Shown here one piece after another: positions 5,983-10,002 of a stretch of DNA of 10,002 bases. Within the stretch, counting starts at the first letter, position 1. Every line of letters begins with the position of its first letter. This stretch comes from Gammaproteobacteria bacterium (GTDB taxonomy: Bacteria > Pseudomonadota > Gammaproteobacteria > Steroidobacterales > JABDKV01): assembly GCA_029862285.1 (NCBI GenBank), contig JAOTXR010000041.1, forward strand, positions 1-10,002, in the 5' to 3' direction. A program made the translations under genes and the position numbers. The notes beneath the pieces were generated by a model. It made no database searches, was not told where the DNA came from, and was given only the letters and a program-made list of their open reading frames with translations.

Positions 5983-7827
5983 CTAGCGAAACGGATCGAT
6001 TCCGGTGGGATTGATAACATATTGCCGGCCGGCTGCCAGGCTGCCCAGTGTTAGAACGCTGCCATCCGGCCAGATCACACGAATCTCGTCGATATCGTGC
6101 TGGCCGAGACCGAATGTAAGCACCGGTTCGACCTGGGACAGATAACTGCGAGATGGTGTCACGCGTTGCCGCTGCGTTACGCCACCGGCATCCACCTCTA
6201 CTACAGCACCAATCGCGTCGGCGTTGCCGCCAACTGTATCGAGCAGCAAGCGCACCCAGCGGTTATCAGTGGCCTGGTCGTTGCGCAACAGCAACGGACC
6301 GCGACCGGTCTGCGTGATGACGACATCCAGGTCACCATCGGCGTCGATATCGGCGTAAGCCGCACCGCGGCCAACCACTGGCAAATGAAGATCGCCGGCA
6401 TCCTCGACCGGAATGAACGTTCGCGGGCACTCCGGGCCACAGTTCCAGAATAATTGCGTTGGCTGTTCATACCGCTGGCTGGGCTGAACCGTATTGATTT
6501 CATTTTCGACATGACCATTGGTCTGCAGCAAGTCGGGCCGACCATCGAGATCGTAGTCGAAAAAGAACACCCCGAAACTCAATGCACGACGGCTCGCGGG
6601 GCCTATGCCTGAGACTATCGCTTCGTCGGTGAACAGCCCATTGCCCTCTTGCGCGACATAGAAGGAAGTCATCTCGTTAGAAAAATTTCCAATTGCAATT
6701 GCCACATCGTCATTATTGTGAAACCAGGCTGAATCAATACCCATTGCGCCGGTCGCACTACCGCTGTTGTCATAGGCTACGCCGGAGTTCGCGCCTGTTT
6801 CGCTAAACGTCCCGTCCTGCTGATTGCGAAACAGAAAGTTTTGCACCGTATCGTTGGCAACCACCACATCGAGCCAGCCATCCTCGTCTGCATCCAACAC
6901 ACACAGCGCCAGACCCTTGCCCATTGGCATGCCTGTCGCAGGATTGTTCACCTCGATTCCGGCTGCGGCAGTAACATCACTAAAGCTACCGTCGCCATTG
7001 TTTTGGAACAATCGCGAGTTGGTACCGGCATAGTTGGTTGGCGGCCCGTAGGCCCGCCCGAGTCCGGTCAGCCGGTAATCGACTTCGAAATCGATCTCCC
7101 GCGACCACACGACGTAGTTGGCAACAAATAAATCCAGATCGCCGTCTCGATCGTAATCGAAAAATGCCGCGCCGGTACTCCAGTCATCAGCGCCACCGGC
7201 GACACCTGCGATAGCTGTGGCGTCGACAAAGCGTTCGCCGCCCTCGTTGTGCAGCAATTTGTTACCGCCAACTGCAGTCAAATAGATATCGCGCCAACCA
7301 TCGCCATCGTAATCGGCAACTGCGATGCCCATGCCGTAGAGGCTGATATCGATACCTGATCCGCTGGTGACGTCTGCAAAGCTGCCGTCACCGCGATTTT
7401 GATAAAGCGCCGCCGTTGTCTGCGGCGCCCCCTGCCACGGCCATTCAGTTGCATTCACCAGTAACAGGTCAGGATCGTCATCGTTGTCGTAATCGAAAAA
7501 GGCCGCACCACTACCCATGGTTTCCGGCAACAATCGCTCACCATAGGCTCCATTGGTGTGTCTAAAAGCTATCCCGGCGCTCGCGGTAATATCAGTAAAA
7601 CGCACTTCGGGCGGAGCCGTTGCCAGCTCGGCGGTCATCGTCTGTGGACCTGCCACGTCGGCGTCGACGACGTCGGTGGTCGCTTCCTCACGGGTGAGGA
7701 AAAACCACAGCAATGCCCCGATTACAGCCATGAACGCGATGGCCCATAGAGAAAGCCTGAACGCCCGGCCAATTACGGCATCGTCCTGCTCTACCAATTG
7801 TGCGTCGTCTTTTTCCGGAGCTGTCAT
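5983..7827 (-). CDS. Membrane-anchored CRTAC1 family protein (FG-GAP/VCBS repeats plus ASPIC/UnbV domain)
   Basis: This is a complete 614-residue protein. An acidic 20-residue N-terminus and Arg21/Arg24 precede one membrane helix (about 26-44), so most of the protein should face the periplasm as a type II anchored domain. Calcium-binding loops of the DxDxDGxxD type lie at D112-D120 (Asp replaces Gly), D172-D180, D224-D232, D312-D320, D424-D432 and D493-D501. A degenerate blade lies near residues 370-381. This spacing fits an integrin-alpha-like beta-propeller. Residues about 523-595 match ASPIC/UnbV (PF07593), with the typical GAVVEV, SRSYLSQVEP, FGLG and IRVIWPDGS strings. A C463-GPE-C467 pair occupies a blade that usually reads NxGxG. 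The ATG overlaps the stop of the cytochrome gene (ATGA), implying coupled synthesis and probably a complex. No catalytic site is recognisable. Related vertebrate CRTAC1 proteins are secreted matrix proteins, and the bacterial role is unknown. Confidence 0.93.
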   Translation of the reverse strand: MTAPEKDDAQLVEQDDAVIGRAFRLSLWAIAFMAVIGALLWFFLTREEATTDVVDADVAGPQTMTAELATAPPEVRFTDITASAGIAFRHTNGAYGERLLPETMGSGAAFFDYDNDDDPDLLLVNATEWPWQGAPQTTAALYQNRGDGSFADVTSGSGIDISLYGMGIAVADYDGDGWRDIYLTAVGGNKLLHNEGGERFVDATAIAGVAGGADDWSTGAAFFDYDRDGDLDLFVANYVVWSREIDFEVDYRLTGLGRAYGPPTNYAGTNSRLFQNNGDGSFSDVTAAAGIEVNNPATGMPMGKGLALCVLDADEDGWLDVVVANDTVQNFLFRNQQDGTFSETGANSGVAYDNSGSATGAMGIDSAWFHNNDDVAIAIGNFSNEMTSFYVAQEGNGLFTDEAIVSGIGPASRRALSFGVFFFDYDLDGRPDLLQTNGHVENEINTVQPSQRYEQPTQLFWNCGPECPRTFIPVEDAGDLHLPVVGRGAAYADIDADGDLDVVITQTGRGPLLLRNDQATDNRWVRLLLDTVGGNADAIGAVVEVDAGGVTQRQRVTPSRSYLSQVEPVLTFGLGQHDIDEIRVIWPDGSVLTLGSLAAGRQYVINPTGIDPFR

Positions 7828-10002
7828 CGACCGGCACCCCGTTGATCGGCCGGTAGCGGCATCAAATCGTAGATGACTACAGCATCCGCGGCGCGATTGG
7901 CAGCCGGATCGCGCCGGCGTGCCAGTCCGACGGCGCGATCCATGGCATTGTCGTCCGGTTTGTATTTTGCATGCAGCTGCCGATGCGATTCTGATTGATC
8001 GTCGTTGCCGAGCGCCGCGTGAACCTGGGCCAGGCCATAATGTGCCGTGACATTCTCCGGATCGACCGCGAGAGCGGCCTCATACCACTGGCGCGCCTCG
8101 TCTATCATCGCATTGCGTCTTGCGGTAGCGGAATCGCCACGTTCCAGTTTCGCGCGCTCGAAGACAGTGTCGGCAAGTTCATTCAACAATCGGTAGTCGC
8201 GACTGAAATCAAAACCGCGCGCCTGTGCTTCGGTAAACTGCGTGTCAACCAACGCCTTGAACCCGTCAATTGCCTCATCGAGATACCCATTCTGCTTGTT
8301 AACCAATGAAGTGAACCACATCACCGTCCAGGGATACGCGGGCGACTCCACGCGTGATGCACGCCGCAGTGCTTTGACGGCATCGTCCAGCCGGCCTTCG
8401 CGCAGGTAGACACGAGCGAGATTGACCGCGCCATCGGCCCGACCCAGACTTTCGACTTCACGGAATGCCACTTCGGCCTGACGCAACTGCCCGGCACCGC
8501 CCTTGCGCAACAGCCCGATCCCGTAATCGTTCCAGCGTTGCCATGTATCCATTTCGGCCGGTTCAACGTTTTCCGGTTCGGAAGCAACCGGTAACGATAT
8601 AACGTCATCTGCAATAACGACAATGGGTAAATCATTGCCATCAAACTCATCACCCTGGAAGTGACGCATGAACGTGGTATCAAATTTTCGGTACTTCAGC
8701 CGAACGCCAACTTCCAGCGTACCTGACGCCGTTTCCGGCACCGTAAACCGATAATGCACGACATCGGCAGCGCCGGGCGGTATTTGGTTGTTGTATAGCG
8801 TGGTAAAAATATCTTCGGCATTGCGCCGGTCGATGCGATTGCCGTCACGATCGATTACGTAGGCATTTACAAAGTGCGCGTCCGGGTCAACCGTATTGTC
8901 CGCGTCGCTAAACCCGCCGCTGCGGCTTATTTGGCGATCGCGATCCCTGATTTCCACGTCCAGCCAAACTTCGTTGGAATCTGCCGTGCCCTGGGTGAAT
9001 AAATGACCCAATGTCAGTGTCCGCACGACTACTTCCAGTAAATATGTCTCGCCCGGCTGCACCGATGGCACCACTGGTCGCAGCGGAGCGATGAGCTCGC
9101 CATCGATAGTTCCGCCACGGCGCAGACCGAAGATATCAACCCACAGCGATCCCTTGAGAAAACTACGGTGCGCATCGGTTACCTCGTCCGGCATCCCAAG
9201 TAGATACGGGATCGCGGTGTTGGCGCTGGGAAACTGATGATCGTGAATTTTTAGTTCGTCGGTATCATCGAGATAACGTGCCCCAAAATCATCCGAGACC
9301 TGCAATGACATATGGCAACCGTTACATTGTTTCTCCGGCGTCGGCGGGTAGTAGAAGCTACTCACACCGTGTCCGGAAACGCCGCTAAGCAGCCAGGCAT
9401 CGTAATGGTTTTGCCCACGCAGCCATTTATATCCATTCAGTTCCTCGGGCAAGTGTACCTTGTGACACCCGGCACAGAATTCGGCGGTTTTGTGCAGTGG
9501 TTTGAGAAAACTGCGTTTATGAAACTCCGGCTTTGACTTGACCAGGAAGCGATTCACCCATTGCAACGCTTTGCTGTCACTGTCAATAAACGGATAATGC
9601 AACGGTTCTTCTATCGTGTAGTCGCCGTTGCCGCGTTGTGAATTAATGTGCGAAATCGCGTGACACGAGGTACACGTAATCCCGGCATGAGCGGTCGGAT
9701 GCTCCACATCGTCAAAATCAGGATCATCAAATGCACCGCTGAAAAATGGCACCGGATCGTGACAGGCGGCACAGAAACGGGCCGCACGGACGTTACCGTC
9801 GCGTGCCATCGCAAATGCACGGGTATTTCTAACCGAAAAAAGGTAAGCCGGATTGTTGAACGACGCAAAACGGTGCATGGAATGCGACCATTGCCGGTGC
9901 GTGTCCTCATGGCACTCGGCGCAGTACTCGTCACGCATCAGCACATCTGCGGGAATAAAATTACCGCTGACCGTACGCGCCAGAGAAGGAAAGAAGTACT
10001 TT
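7824..10002 (-). CDS. Multiheme cytochrome c with C-terminal TPR domain (partial, N-terminus beyond right edge)
   Basis: A GTG at 9942-9944 could serve as a start, but the frame stays open to the window end with plausible coding (FIPADVLMRDEYC), so the true start and the signal peptide lie beyond 10002. The window holds about 725 residues. Five haem c-binding CxxCH motifs are present: CAECH (9909-9923), CAACH (9759-9773), CTSCH (9660-9674), CAGCH (9462-9476) and CNGCH (9312-9326), with many extra His residues as possible distal ligands. This resembles cytochrome c554-like multiheme proteins. A beta-rich stretch follows (about residues 285-440 counted from the GTG; GHLFTQGTADSNEVWLDVEI and VDPDAHFVNAYVIDRDG are characteristic), then TPR repeats (about 455-660, such as AVDPENVTAHYGLAQVHAALGN). 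A periplasmic electron-transfer role is inferred. Its stop overlaps the CRTAC1 start (ATGA). The redox partner or substrate is not identifiable, and more haems may lie outside the window. Confidence 0.92.
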   Translation of the reverse strand, partial: KYFFPSLARTVSGNFIPADVLMRDEYCAECHEDTHRQWSHSMHRFASFNNPAYLFSVRNTRAFAMARDGNVRAARFCAACHDPVPFFSGAFDDPDFDDVEHPTAHAGITCTSCHAISHINSQRGNGDYTIEEPLHYPFIDSDSKALQWVNRFLVKSKPEFHKRSFLKPLHKTAEFCAGCHKVHLPEELNGYKWLRGQNHYDAWLLSGVSGHGVSSFYYPPTPEKQCNGCHMSLQVSDDFGARYLDDTDELKIHDHQFPSANTAIPYLLGMPDEVTDAHRSFLKGSLWVDIFGLRRGGTIDGELIAPLRPVVPSVQPGETYLLEVVVRTLTLGHLFTQGTADSNEVWLDVEIRDRDRQISRSGGFSDADNTVDPDAHFVNAYVIDRDGNRIDRRNAEDIFTTLYNNQIPPGAADVVHYRFTVPETASGTLEVGVRLKYRKFDTTFMRHFQGDEFDGNDLPIVVIADDVISLPVASEPENVEPAEMDTWQRWNDYGIGLLRKGGAGQLRQAEVAFREVESLGRADGAVNLARVYLREGRLDDAVKALRRASRVESPAYPWTVMWFTSLVNKQNGYLDEAIDGFKALVDTQFTEAQARGFDFSRDYRLLNELADTVFERAKLERGDSATARRNAMIDEARQWYEAALAVDPENVTAHYGLAQVHAALGNDDQSESHRQLHAKYKPDDNAMDRAVGLARRRDPAANRAADAVVIYDLMPLPADQRGAGR

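Noticed and set aside
5983..7827. Repeated Asp codon strings as a possible DNA repeat array or CRISPR-like element
   Set aside because: The similarity is at protein level, from FG-GAP calcium loops; spacing and nucleotide sequence vary, so it is not a DNA repeat array.
7553..7876. A 107-codon Ser/Ala-rich open frame on the plus strand at the cytochrome/CRTAC1 junction
   Set aside because: It is antisense to the N-terminal, membrane-spanning part of the CRTAC1 gene and shows no domain or ribosome binding site.
9945..10002. GTG at 9942-9944 as the true start of the cytochrome gene
   Set aside because: The frame upstream has no stop and reads as plausible protein. A start there would leave no signal peptide for a haem c protein.

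Overview
The window looks like a bacterial chromosome segment, most likely from a free-living Gram-negative proteobacterium. The evidence is a lipoprotein-like leader, Sec-type signal peptides, a periplasm-facing multiheme cytochrome, tight operons with 4-base stop/start overlaps, and no introns or eukaryotic features. Multiheme cytochromes, CRTAC1-type (FG-GAP plus ASPIC/UnbV) proteins, AspH-type dioxygenases and PAPS sulfotransferases are often found together in marine and sediment gammaproteobacteria. The genus cannot be read from the sequence. Base composition is uneven: hand counts of single 60-base lines give 33-40% GC inside the GT4 glycosyltransferase and about 68-73% in the cytochrome and TPR/hydroxylase genes.

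Layout from left to right: (1) positions 1-1838, minus strand: a TPR/AspH-type dioxygenase gene followed, with a GTGA overlap, by a second gene for a probable calcium-binding FG-GAP lipoprotein that runs off the left edge. (2) 1956-2900, plus strand: a secreted ankyrin-repeat protein, divergent from the dioxygenase. (3) 2902-5858, minus strand: a three-gene glycan cassette in the order GT2 membrane glycosyltransferase, GT4 glycosyltransferase, PAPS sulfotransferase. Its end meets the ankyrin gene tail to tail with one base between the stops. (4) 5859-5982: a short gap with a weak terminator candidate and a small inverted repeat. (5) 5983-10002, minus strand: a multiheme cytochrome c with a C-terminal TPR region (5' end beyond the right edge), followed with an ATGA overlap by a membrane-anchored CRTAC1/ASPIC-UnbV protein.

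How the genes may work together: the same arrangement occurs twice, a TPR-bearing redox protein (a cytochrome once, an Fe/2-oxoglutarate oxygenase once) translationally coupled to a downstream CRTAC1-type beta-propeller gene. That recurrence is the most interesting signal here. It suggests that the CRTAC1-type proteins are dedicated partners or substrates of the upstream proteins. The glycan cassette between them probably builds and sulfates a surface glycan. No tRNA, rRNA, CRISPR array, insertion sequence or integrase was seen, and no stretch longer than 300 bases lacks a gene.
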